Below, one piece after another: positions 1-6,134 of a stretch of 13,757 nt of DNA. This DNA comes from RGIG5579 sp045531235. GTDB lineage: Bacteria > Bacillota > Clostridia > Oscillospirales > SIG627. Below the pieces are notes generated by a model. That model searched no databases. It was not told the DNA's origin and worked only from the letters and a program-made list of their open reading frames with translations. The position numbers and the translations under genes were made by a program. Every line of letters starts with the position of its first letter. Positions within the stretch are counted from its first letter, which is position 1. Where the stretch lies: contig JAZSDQ010000002.1 of assembly GCA_045531235.1 (NCBI GenBank), positions 1 to 13,757 of the forward strand. The letters run 5' to 3'.

Positions 1-458
1 AAAACTTGGCAGCAATGAAGGAAAAATACGATAAAATTGCCGGGGCATTAGAGGACGTGGAAAATAGTGGGTACGGCATTGTCACACCCGGCATTGATGA
101 TTTGAAGCTGGAAGAACCGGAAATTGTGAAGCAATCAGGCGGTTACGGCGTTAAGCTGAAAGCAAGCGCTCCTTCCATCCACATGATCCGAGCAAACATT
201 CAAGCAGAAATCTCCCCCATCGTCGGAAGCGAGAGACAGTCAGAAGATGTCGTTAAATTTCTCCTTGAAGAATTTGAAGAAGATCCTACCAAAATTTGGC
301 AATCCAATATGTTTGGAAAAACGCTCTACGAGCTTGTCAATGAGGGGTTAAACACAAAACTGAATCACATGCCTTCCGAAGCCAGAGCAAAACTCGGTGA
401 AACGCTTCAGAAAATTATTAATGAAGGTAGCGGCGGACTTATCTGTATTATTCTCTAA
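1..458 (+). CDS. spoIVA: Stage IV sporulation protein A (SpoIVA), C-terminal part, 5' truncated by window edge
   Basis: SpoIVA is the ATP-hydrolysing morphogenetic protein that polymerises on the outer forespore membrane in the mother cell and forms the base layer of the spore coat. Only the last 151 residues are visible (frame begins at base 3). The TTG at base 6 is not a real start, because the frame is open to the window edge and the intact family is about 490 residues long. Recognisable family segments are YGIVTPGIDDLKLEEPEIV, SAPSIHMIRANIQAEISPIV, the GSERQSE stretch, and the very conserved glycine-rich tail ending GSGGLICIIL, which in Bacillus lies in the region that anchors the protein to the membrane through SpoVM. 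The ATPase domain lies outside the window. A hairpin directly after the stop ends the transcript. In Bacillus the gene is transcribed by the mother-cell sigma-E; its promoter is not in this window. Confidence 0.95.
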   Translation, partial: NLAAMKEKYDKIAGALEDVENSGYGIVTPGIDDLKLEEPEIVKQSGGYGVKLKASAPSIHMIRANIQAEISPIVGSERQSEDVVKFLLEEFEEDPTKIWQSNMFGKTLYELVNEGLNTKLNHMPSEARAKLGETLQKIINEGSGGLICIIL

Positions 459-492
459 AAAACAGGGGCAAAAATTGCCCCTGTTTTTCTTT
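459..492. terminator. Bidirectional intrinsic terminator between spoIVA and rubrerythrin
   Basis: An inverted repeat with core ACAGGGGCAA / TTGCCCCTGT and a three-base loop (472-474) starts right after the spoIVA stop. It is followed by TTTTTCTTT on the + strand and by a run of T on the - strand, since the A-rich left flank reads as T in that direction. It can therefore end both the spoIVA transcript and the converging rubrerythrin transcript. Confidence 0.88.
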
Positions 493-499
493 AAAATCA

Positions 500-528
500 T
501 TGTATTTTGTAAAAAAAGATGATATACT
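500..528 (+). promoter_or_regulatory. Candidate sigma-A-type promoter pointing antisense into rubrerythrin
   Basis: TTGTAT at 500-505 and TATACT at 523-528 are separated by exactly 17 bases, close to the consensus -35/-10 pair. The site lies just beyond the spoIVA terminator and points rightwards into the 3' end of the oppositely oriented rubrerythrin gene. There is no sense gene downstream until rsmA at 1140. The stretch is AT-rich, so chance resemblance is possible. Confidence 0.35.
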
Positions 529-544
529 ATATTTTGAATAGATG

Positions 545-1072
545 TTAACTCTTGACTTCTTTAAAATACGCTTTCGGATGATGGCAAGTTGGACAAATAT
601 CAGGAGCAGAAACACCTTTTTGACGGTGTCCGCAATTAGAACAGATCCATTCGGTTTCCATCCCCTTGGAAAAGACCGCGTTGTTTACCAGATACCCGTA
701 CCAAAGTCTAAATCGTTCTTCATGCTCCTTTTCAATTTGAGCAACCATTTCAAAAGTTTTTGCAATATCAAAAAATCCTTCATCTCGCGCTGTTTTAGCA
801 AACTGTGGATACATTTTGCTGTGTTCGTGCAATTCGGCGTCTGCGGCAGATTTTAAGTTTTTGTCACTTGATTCGATACATTTTAAAAGGTCATAGTATA
901 TTTTTGCATGTGCTTTCTCATTTTCAGATGTTTCTCTGAAAATATCTCCCAGTTCTTCAAACCCATCTTTCCTTGCTTTTTTCTCGAAGAAACTGTATAA
1001 AAGCGCAGCTTGTGCTTCCCCGCTGATGGCAGAGCGCAAATTGTTTTCGGTTTGACTGCCGATGAATTCCAT
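545..1072 (-). CDS. rbr: Rubrerythrin (non-haem di-iron peroxidase)
   Basis: Rubrerythrins reduce hydrogen peroxide to water in the cytoplasm of anaerobes, taking electrons from NADH through rubredoxin-type carriers. The 175-residue product has the usual two parts. Residues 1-130 form a ferritin-like four-helix domain with the expected di-iron ligands: E19, E52-x-x-H55, E80-x-x-E83 and E114-x-x-H117, including the SENEKAH, MYPQFAKTA and EKEHEERF family segments. Residues 141-170 form a C-terminal rubredoxin-like iron centre with C144-x2-C147 and C160-x2-C163. The frame is open upstream to 1129, but the ATG at 1070-1072 is chosen because an excellent AAGGAGGG ribosome binding site precedes it and the protein then begins as family members do. 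The gene stands alone, divergent from rsmA and convergent with spoIVA. In Clostridia such genes are often peroxide-induced; no clear PerR box is visible, but an imperfect palindrome lies upstream (1104-1119). Confidence 0.95.
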   Translation of the reverse strand: MEFIGSQTENNLRSAISGEAQAALLYSFFEKKARKDGFEELGDIFRETSENEKAHAKIYYDLLKCIESSDKNLKSAADAELHEHSKMYPQFAKTARDEGFFDIAKTFEMVAQIEKEHEERFRLWYGYLVNNAVFSKGMETEWICSNCGHRQKGVSAPDICPTCHHPKAYFKEVKS

Positions 1073-1078
1073 AAGAAT

Positions 1079-1087
1079 CCCTCCTTT
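1079..1087 (-). promoter_or_regulatory. Ribosome binding site that fixes the rubrerythrin start
   Basis: Reads AAAGGAGGG on the minus strand, six bases before the ATG at 1072. It selects this start over the upstream in-frame ATG at 1129, which has no comparable site. Confidence 0.85.
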
Positions 1088-1103
1088 CTTTCTGTGACTA
1101 CTG

Positions 1104-1119
1104 TTTCCAATATTTGAAA
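1104..1119. repeat. Imperfect 16-bp palindrome in the rubrerythrin/rsmA divergent gap
   Basis: TTTCCAATATTTGAAA pairs at seven of eight positions around its centre. It sits in the 67-bp gap between the two divergent start codons, where a dimeric regulator of either gene could bind. It does not match the PerR box I know. Being AT-rich and short, it may be coincidental. Confidence 0.35.
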
Positions 1120-1139
1120 AACTATACAAAGGAATTTTT

Positions 1140-2015
1140 ATGAATCTTTACTCCTCCAAAGAAATGACCATGCTTCTTGAAAAGAATAATTTTTTCTTCA
1201 AGAAAAACTTTGGCCAGAACTTTCTGATGAACGAAGCCATTGCTAACAGAATTGGTATGGCTTCCTTTGAAACTCTGAAAAGCGATAAAAAAAAGCTTGT
1301 TATCGAAATCGGCCCCGGTGCAGGAGCTTTGACGCTTCAGCTCTCCCGCATATACGATCAAGTCATTGCTTTGGAAATTGATCCGCACTTGATTCCTGTG
1401 CTTGATGAAAGTCTTGCCGACTGCAATAATGTGCGTATAATCCGTACGGATGCACTGCAATTCGATTTTAACACGATCAAAAACGAGTTTCCGGATTATG
1501 AGGTAGCGGTTTGCTCCAATCTCCCTTACTATATTACAAGCGAACTGATTATGCGCCTTTTAGAATGTGATCTCTCCATTACTTCCATTACCGTCTTAAT
1601 TCAAAAGGAAGCCGCCAACCGATTGGTTTCTAAACCAGGTAGCGCAGACTTTGGAGCGATTACCGCAGTGGTGAATTTTTACGCCAAGGCTGAAAAATTG
1701 TTTATGGTTGGCCCGGGCAATTTTATTCCCAGACCGAAAGTTGATTCCGCAGTGCTTCGCCTTACCCCATTTGTGTCACCGCCTGTTGCTGTCAAAAATC
1801 AAAAGATCTTTTTTAGTGTTATTCGGGCATCATTCTCTGCCAGAAGAAAAACTCTTTCAAATACTCTTTATAATGGTTTTCAAGACCGATTCAGTAAACC
1901 TGATATCGAAAGGCTCCTTTCTGAGTGCGGTATAGATTCCACCCGTCGCGGTGAATCCCTTTCTCTAGAGGAATTTGCTAAAATCAGCAATAAATTTTCA
2001 GATACCGAGGAATGA
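1140..2015 (+). CDS. rsmA: 16S rRNA (adenine1518-N6/adenine1519-N6)-dimethyltransferase RsmA (KsgA)
   Basis: RsmA transfers four methyl groups from S-adenosylmethionine to two adjacent adenines in the 3'-terminal hairpin of 16S rRNA, a late quality-control step of 30S assembly. The 291-residue product is of normal length. It shows GQNFL (25-29), the SAM-binding motif EIGPGAGALT (56-65), the acidic ALEID around E79/D81, the RTDALQFDF segment with D104, and the adenine-pocket motif NLPYYIT (127-133). The helical C-terminal domain opens with FIPRPKVDSAVLRL. The ATG at 1140 has an AAAGGA site seven bases upstream. It appears to be the first gene of an eight-gene run and its stop is embedded in the start region of the next gene. 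In other Firmicutes rsmA sits with rnmV or ksgA-linked genes; the following exported protein is a less usual partner. Confidence 0.97.
   Translation: MNLYSSKEMTMLLEKNNFFFKKNFGQNFLMNEAIANRIGMASFETLKSDKKKLVIEIGPGAGALTLQLSRIYDQVIALEIDPHLIPVLDESLADCNNVRIIRTDALQFDFNTIKNEFPDYEVAVCSNLPYYITSELIMRLLECDLSITSITVLIQKEAANRLVSKPGSADFGAITAVVNFYAKAEKLFMVGPGNFIPRPKVDSAVLRLTPFVSPPVAVKNQKIFFSVIRASFSARRKTLSNTLYNGFQDRFSKPDIERLLSECGIDSTRRGESLSLEEFAKISNKFSDTEE
2007..2010 (+). promoter_or_regulatory. Ribosome binding site that decides the start of the exported helical protein
   Basis: GAGG lies within the last codons of rsmA, seven bases before the ATG at 2018 but only one base before the in-frame ATG at 2012. Spacing therefore favours 2018, giving a protein that begins MKRILLLLF. 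Confidence 0.6.
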
Positions 2016-2017
2016 TA

Positions 2018-3379
2018 ATGAAACGAATTCTTTTGTTGTTATTTACAGTGCTTTGTGTTTTCGTACTGACTGTTCCTGCATCGGCAGGAGAAACCTTCGA
2101 AGATCTATCAAGAATTTATAAAAACCTCACAACATATATTTATAAGCCCTATTTTCAGGATTCAAAATACTTTGAAGAATTTGAAGCGCAAATTGAGTAT
2201 GTTGGTGAGCTTTTGAAAGATGATGCCATTACTCAGGAAGAAATAGATACCGGTTACAAGAATCTGAAAACAGTCTATGCCAATATGATGCAAGATACCT
2301 ATGACTATTCCTATCTTCCTGTCCTCGTTTCACATTTCGATCAGCTTGACGGTTCTATTTTTACCGAAGATTCCTGGAAAAAAATGGTCAGTACCGTAGA
2401 TGAAATCAAAACCGAACTTGATTCTCCTGCGATCTATTATAAAACCGACCTTTACACGGAAGAAAGCTACCGCAAAAAAACCCAAGATTATATTGACAGC
2501 TTTGAAACAAACTACGCATACGCATTTAACCGTTTGCGTTTAGCCGATCATTTTTTTGATGAAGAAATGACAAAAGATGAGCTTACAGCATATCTAAATT
2601 ACCTCATCGTGTGCACAAACGAAAACTATATGAATACGGTTCCCGAATTCAATGCTTTGAGAAAGTCTATTTCCGACGTAGAGGCAATTTTAAAGAAAAA
2701 TGTCGGCAATGATGCCTTGATTGAAGCAAAAAACACTTTGGATTCTGCATTTAATTCATTGCAAAACAAATTCATTGACTACAGCGTAATTGAACAGGAA
2801 GTTGCTGCTTTTCGTTCACTTGCCGCAGAAGATTATGAGCCAAAGAGCTATCAACGATACAAAGAACAAATTGAAGCTCTGGATAACATTTCCGGCTACT
2901 GTCTCTTCTTTTATATCCCCGCGGACTGCAATAACGAAATTTTTAAAAACCATTCTGAAAATTATCTGAAGGATGTTGGTGCAACCGCAAAAGCTGCTCA
3001 AAATATGCTTCTTCCCATCGATCTGGTTAACGAATTACAATCCCTATGTAATATGTATCGCCGCGTAGATGTAATGGAAGGCCTTGAATTGAAATCAAGT
3101 CTGTTATACAAAGCTGTGAAAGAAGGCGACGAACTGATACAGACTGAAACCGCAACCAAAAAAGATTATGAAGAAGCAATTCAAAATATCAAGGAAAGTT
3201 ATTCTGATTTTAAAACCGCCGAGTCATTTTTGATTGAAGAACAGTCTCGTATCATCAAGCAAGATTCCAAAACCATAAAGATGATCTTGGTATCCGCATT
3301 TCTTTCAATTGCACTTTCTATTGGCTTTGCCTGCATTATTTCAAAACAACATTACGGAAAGATTGATTGGACAAAGTAA
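2018..3379 (+). CDS. Exported, membrane-anchored helical protein with FIVAR-like segments
   Basis: I do not recognise this as a named family. The 453-residue product begins with a clear signal peptide, MK-R then a hydrophobic core, and a probable cleavage site after VPASA (residues 19-23). The body is strongly helical, charged and rich in Tyr, Glu, Lys and Leu. It contains several segments resembling the FIVAR-type helical repeats of Gram-positive surface proteins, for example near YFEEFEAQIEYVGELL with a following GYKNLKTVY, and YEPKSYQRYKEQIEAL. Near the C-terminus a single hydrophobic span (MILVSAFLSIALSIGFACII) is followed by a short tail with Lys and Asp. The predicted topology is a large extracytoplasmic domain, one anchor and a short cytoplasmic tail. 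There is no LPxTG motif. It starts at the rsmA stop and its own stop overlaps the ATG of the kinase-like gene (TAATG), so translation is coupled to both. The role is unknown; it could be a partner or substrate of the cassette that follows. Confidence 0.85.
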   Translation: MKRILLLLFTVLCVFVLTVPASAGETFEDLSRIYKNLTTYIYKPYFQDSKYFEEFEAQIEYVGELLKDDAITQEEIDTGYKNLKTVYANMMQDTYDYSYLPVLVSHFDQLDGSIFTEDSWKKMVSTVDEIKTELDSPAIYYKTDLYTEESYRKKTQDYIDSFETNYAYAFNRLRLADHFFDEEMTKDELTAYLNYLIVCTNENYMNTVPEFNALRKSISDVEAILKKNVGNDALIEAKNTLDSAFNSLQNKFIDYSVIEQEVAAFRSLAAEDYEPKSYQRYKEQIEALDNISGYCLFFYIPADCNNEIFKNHSENYLKDVGATAKAAQNMLLPIDLVNELQSLCNMYRRVDVMEGLELKSSLLYKAVKEGDELIQTETATKKDYEEAIQNIKESYSDFKTAESFLIEEQSRIIKQDSKTIKMILVSAFLSIALSIGFACIISKQHYGKIDWTK

Positions 3380-4092
3380 TGAATAAATACAAAATTGCAG
3401 ACCTCGTGGTCAAAATGGAGCCTGAGCATGCTCCCCTCCTTCCACAATCACAGGCCTATCTTTACAACGGTAACGATGAGAGCATTTGTGATATTCTCAC
3501 AAGCGGCAAAGTATATAACAGCTATAGAGAACGGTATCCCTATGCCGAAGATTCATTGATTGAGTATATGCATACAGGATCGGTTTTTTACAAAGGTTTG
3601 ATCACTCATAACGGTATGATGCTACACGCCTCAGCTGTTGAACTTGACGGTAAGGCATATTTGTTTTCCGCACCAAGCGGGACAGGAAAAAGCACGCACA
3701 CCTCTCTTTGGCTCAAAGAATTTTATCCCCGTGCACAAATTCTCAATGATGACAAGCCCGCTATTCGCTTATTTGATGACAAGATATATGTGTACGGCAC
3801 ACCCTGGAGCGGAAAAACAGATTTAAACTTAAATCATAAAGTGCCTTTACAAGGCATTGCCTTTATATCCAGAGCAGAAAAGAACATGATTTATCCTCTT
3901 TCGTCCATCTCAGCTATTGAAAATATCCTCAGTCAAACAGTACGTCCTTCAGATCGTGCTGCCATGACACAGCTCTTGGATATCCTTGAAAAAATCATAA
4001 AAAAAGTACCCATTTACCAATTAGAATGTAATGTGGAAGCGGAAGCTGCACACGTTGCATACAATACGATGTCAAAAGGAGAATTGCTATGA
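3379..4092 (+). CDS. HPr kinase/phosphorylase-like P-loop ATPase
   Basis: The 237-residue product resembles the catalytic domain of HPr kinase and the related PEP-carboxykinase-like kinases. It has LHASA (82-86), a Walker A loop APSGTGKST (98-106), ILNDDKPAIR with adjacent acidic D124-D125, and GTPWSGK (140-146). True HprK is about 310 residues long with its own N-terminal domain and works on the sugar transport protein HPr. This protein is shorter, and its first 75 residues do not look like that domain, so HPr is unlikely to be the target. Family relatives next to PqqD-like genes include the lasso-peptide serine kinases. The ATG at 3379 overlaps the preceding stop and has GGA seven bases upstream. 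A TTG twelve bases earlier is in frame but lacks a ribosome site. The stop overlaps the pqqD-like start (ATGA). Kinase activity on a peptide or protein is inference. Confidence 0.85.
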   Translation: MNKYKIADLVVKMEPEHAPLLPQSQAYLYNGNDESICDILTSGKVYNSYRERYPYAEDSLIEYMHTGSVFYKGLITHNGMMLHASAVELDGKAYLFSAPSGTGKSTHTSLWLKEFYPRAQILNDDKPAIRLFDDKIYVYGTPWSGKTDLNLNHKVPLQGIAFISRAEKNMIYPLSSISAIENILSQTVRPSDRAAMTQLLDILEKIIKKVPIYQLECNVEAEAAHVAYNTMSKGELL

Positions 4093-4352
4093 AAATCAAA
4101 GAGGGCTATTTGTTAAAAGAGGTTGCAGGAAACTTTGTTGTAGTCCCTGTCGGAAACGTTGACTTTGACGGTATGATTTCGCTGAACAGTACCGGCGTTT
4201 TCATTTGGAAGGCTCTGGAAAACGACATTTCTTTTGATGCACTTTTATCAGTTTTTTTAAACGAATATAACGTTGATGAAACGACTGCAAGAAAAGATCT
4301 CGAAGCTTTTATTGAAAAAATGAAAGACGCGGGTCTAATTTATGAATCATAA
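4089..4352 (+). CDS. PqqD-like protein (RiPP recognition element family)
   Basis: An 87-residue protein with the PqqD fold pattern: an N-terminal beta section (GYLLKEVAGNFVVVPVG), the typical SLNSTGVFIWKAL stretch (32-44), and a winged-helix half ending in DLEAFIEKMKDAGLIYES. PqqD-family proteins bind leader peptides of ribosomally made, modified peptides and deliver them to modifying enzymes. The ATG overlaps the previous stop (ATGA) and is preceded by AAAAGGAG (4074-4081) seven bases away. The gene overlaps the next one by 11 bases. No precursor peptide or radical SAM partner is visible in this window, so what this copy recognises is unknown. Such stand-alone copies next to HPr-kinase-like genes recur in Firmicutes genomes from memory. 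Confidence 0.9.
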   Translation: MKIKEGYLLKEVAGNFVVVPVGNVDFDGMISLNSTGVFIWKALENDISFDALLSVFLNEYNVDETTARKDLEAFIEKMKDAGLIYES

Positions 4353-4812
4353 CAATAAAATATCTTTTGAGACGCTATACCCTATCATAAAAGAAGAATT
4401 GGGAAGAGGTAATTCTTTTACCTTTACAGCGTTTGGTAGAAGCATGCATCCGACCATCCGCGGCGGGGTGCATCGAGTTACTCTTTCCCCTATCAGTGAA
4501 GAATTAGAAATTGGCGATATTTTGTTTTACCGCAGAACAAACGGAATGTTTGTTTTGCATAGGCTTTGCAAGATCTCCACCGACGGTTCCCTTGTTTTTT
4601 GCGGCGATAATCAATTCACTCTGGAAAAAGGTATCCTGCGTGAGCAAGTAATCGCTAAAATGACAAAGCTGCAATTAGGAGAAAAAGACGTGACTCCGTC
4701 ACCGAAAAAGCAAAAGATATCAGCCTTTTTTCTACCTATTCGGCGTTTTTATCTTCACGCAGTACTTTATCTGAAAAGAATAATTAAGCATTTTATACAT
4801 AACCTTTTTTAA
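4342..4812 (+). CDS. S24/S26-type peptidase (signal-peptidase-like)
   Basis: The 156-residue product carries the signal peptidase core: TAFGRSMHPTIRGG with nucleophile S34, GDILFYRR (58-65), FVLHRL with H73, and CGDNQ (87-91). A histidine where classical bacterial signal peptidase I has its general-base lysine matches the SipW/ER-type Ser-His arrangement. There is no N-terminal transmembrane helix, which normal signal peptidases have, and no DNA-binding domain as in LexA. Instead residues 127-156 are hydrophobic and very basic (Arg, Lys, His), suggesting peripheral membrane attachment. Its start lies inside the end of the pqqD-like gene. It likely processes a peptide or protein handled by the two preceding gene products, but no substrate is visible. 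Confidence 0.85.
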   Translation: MNHNNKISFETLYPIIKEELGRGNSFTFTAFGRSMHPTIRGGVHRVTLSPISEELEIGDILFYRRTNGMFVLHRLCKISTDGSLVFCGDNQFTLEKGILREQVIAKMTKLQLGEKDVTPSPKKQKISAFFLPIRRFYLHAVLYLKRIIKHFIHNLF

Positions 4813-4831
4813 TATAAGGGGGCGTAGCAAG

Positions 4832-5674
4832 ATGCAAATAATCAAAATAAAAAACTCAGGTCCATCGACCGGCAATTTTTTAAAACACGTAATTAAAGGG
4901 TCGCTGTTTGAAAGCGCAGCAACACTTTCTTATTATTTTTTGTTTTCGGTATTTCCACTGGCAATTTTTTGCAGTGCAGTATTTTCTACTCTTCATATTT
5001 CCGAAGAAAGTATCTCCTATCTTAATAAGATTGTTCCTACAGAAATACTGAATCTCTTTTCTGCTTATTTGAGGGAAATTTCTCTCGGAAACACATTTTC
5101 TCTAATGGCTATAGGTATGCTTCTTACCCTATATTCAATGGGAAAAGTAATACAGGTGCTGAAACGAAGAATTCGAAAATCCTACGAGATTACGCCCCAA
5201 AATGCCGTTTCTCGCGAGTGGATCGTTTCCCTTATATTTGTTTTATTAATGCTTCTTTCGCTATATGCATCATTGATTCTTATTGTTGCGGGGAATCAAA
5301 TTATTACTTGGATCACCAATATATTCCCTTCTCTTCGCAATGCGCTCCCTTCTTTTCATCTGGTCAGAACACTGACTGTTGCTATGTATCTGTTTTTTGT
5401 TTTGCTTGGCATTTACTATGTACTTCCCGGTTTTAAGCAAAGAGTTATGGATGTACTTCCGGGCACCTTATTTGCGCTGACAACCTGGATTTTAGCATCA
5501 TTTTTGTTTTCCTTATATATTGATCGTTTTGTTGATTTTTCCATGCTTTACGGATCGCTTGGAACAATCATCGCACTTCTAACCTGGCTTTACCTTATCA
5601 ATATGATTCTTTTGATAGGCGCTAATATTAACTCATATATTTATCATCAAAAAAGAGTACCGAGATATGATTAA
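4832..5674 (+). CDS. YihY/BrkB family integral membrane protein
   Basis: A 280-residue polytopic membrane protein with about six membrane spans. Family hallmarks are present: AATLSYYFLFSVFPLAIF (29-46), the GTLFALTTWI span (211-220), and the C-terminal YGSLGTIIALLTWLYL (240-255) followed by GANINSYI. The family was once annotated as ribonuclease BN, which is now known to be wrong; its molecular function is unsettled, with suggested roles in transport or envelope integrity. A strong AAGGGGG site lies nine bases before the ATG, and a 19-bp gap separates it from the S26-like gene. It overlaps the NUDIX gene by eight bases. Length is normal for the family. Confidence 0.93.
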   Translation: MQIIKIKNSGPSTGNFLKHVIKGSLFESAATLSYYFLFSVFPLAIFCSAVFSTLHISEESISYLNKIVPTEILNLFSAYLREISLGNTFSLMAIGMLLTLYSMGKVIQVLKRRIRKSYEITPQNAVSREWIVSLIFVLLMLLSLYASLILIVAGNQIITWITNIFPSLRNALPSFHLVRTLTVAMYLFFVLLGIYYVLPGFKQRVMDVLPGTLFALTTWILASFLFSLYIDRFVDFSMLYGSLGTIIALLTWLYLINMILLIGANINSYIYHQKRVPRYD

Positions 5675-6134
5675 TACAACTCTATGCTATATTGAAAAAG
5701 ATAATAAGTATTTAATGCTTCACCGTGTAAAAAAAGAGAATGATATCAACCACGACAAATGGATCGGTATCGGTGGTAAATTTGAAGATAAGGAAAGCCC
5801 CGAGGACTGTGTGATCAGAGAGGTTGAAGAAGAAACCGGACTTCAAATCAAATCCCCGTATTACCGCGGTATCGTTACCTTTGTTTCCGATCGTTACAAA
5901 ACGGAATGGATGCATCTTTTTACAGCAACAGAATATAGCGGTAGCATAAAAGAATGCGACGAAGGAAATCTTGAATGGATAGAAAAGGAAAAGCTTTATT
6001 CCCTTCCCATTTGGGAAGGAGATAAGATTTTTCTCAGGTTACTTGATGAAAAGTGCCCTTTTTTCTCATTAAAGCTTTGCTACAAAGGTGATAAACTCAT
6101 CGCCGCCTACTTAAACGGAATTTTGTTAAAATGA
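5667..6134 (+). CDS. NUDIX hydrolase, probable 8-oxo-dGTP diphosphatase-like
   Basis: The 155-residue product contains a perfect NUDIX box spanning residues 37-59: G37, five residues, E43, seven residues, then REVEEETGL with R51, E52, E55 and E56. It is preceded by WIGIGG, the motif that in MTH1/MutT-like members contributes to the base pocket. NUDIX enzymes cleave nucleoside diphosphates linked to another group; this type usually removes oxidised purine nucleotides such as 8-oxo-dGTP, or a related nucleotide. The substrate cannot be fixed from sequence. The start overlaps the yihY-like stop region by eight bases, and the stop overlaps the next start (ATGA), so it is embedded in the operon. 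The C-terminal 30 residues, LKLCYKGDKLIAAYLNG, form a further strand pair seen in some clostridial members. Confidence 0.93.
   Translation: MINTTLCYIEKDNKYLMLHRVKKENDINHDKWIGIGGKFEDKESPEDCVIREVEEETGLQIKSPYYRGIVTFVSDRYKTEWMHLFTATEYSGSIKECDEGNLEWIEKEKLYSLPIWEGDKIFLRLLDEKCPFFSLKLCYKGDKLIAAYLNGILLK

Noticed and set aside
542..856. 104-residue open frame on the + strand beginning next to the candidate antisense promoter
   Set aside because: It runs fully opposite to the rubrerythrin gene, has no ribosome binding site and an odd composition rich in Phe and Arg. It is a shadow frame.
883..1110. 75-residue frame on the minus strand inside the rubrerythrin region
   Set aside because: It overlaps the rubrerythrin gene on the same strand in another frame, and the rubrerythrin protein is clearly the real one.
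1123..1128. TATACA as a -10 box for rsmA
   Set aside because: It would place the transcript start at or beyond the ribosome site (1128-1133), and there is no -35 at the right distance.
1122..1460. 112-residue frame on the minus strand overlapping rsmA
   Set aside because: It lies opposite a strongly recognised gene and shows no family resemblance or ribosome site.
3379..4092. Calling this gene hprK, the regulator of carbon catabolite repression
   Set aside because: It is about 70 residues shorter than true HprK, its N-terminal part does not match, and it is linked to PqqD-like and peptidase genes instead of lgt or sugar genes.
3379..4812. Complete lasso-peptide or PQQ biosynthesis cluster
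   Set aside because: No asparagine-synthetase-like cyclase, transglutaminase-like B2 protein, radical SAM enzyme or precursor is present in the window.
4832..5674. Annotation as ribonuclease BN
   Set aside because: That name for the YihY/BrkB family is historical; the true RNase BN is a different, soluble protein.
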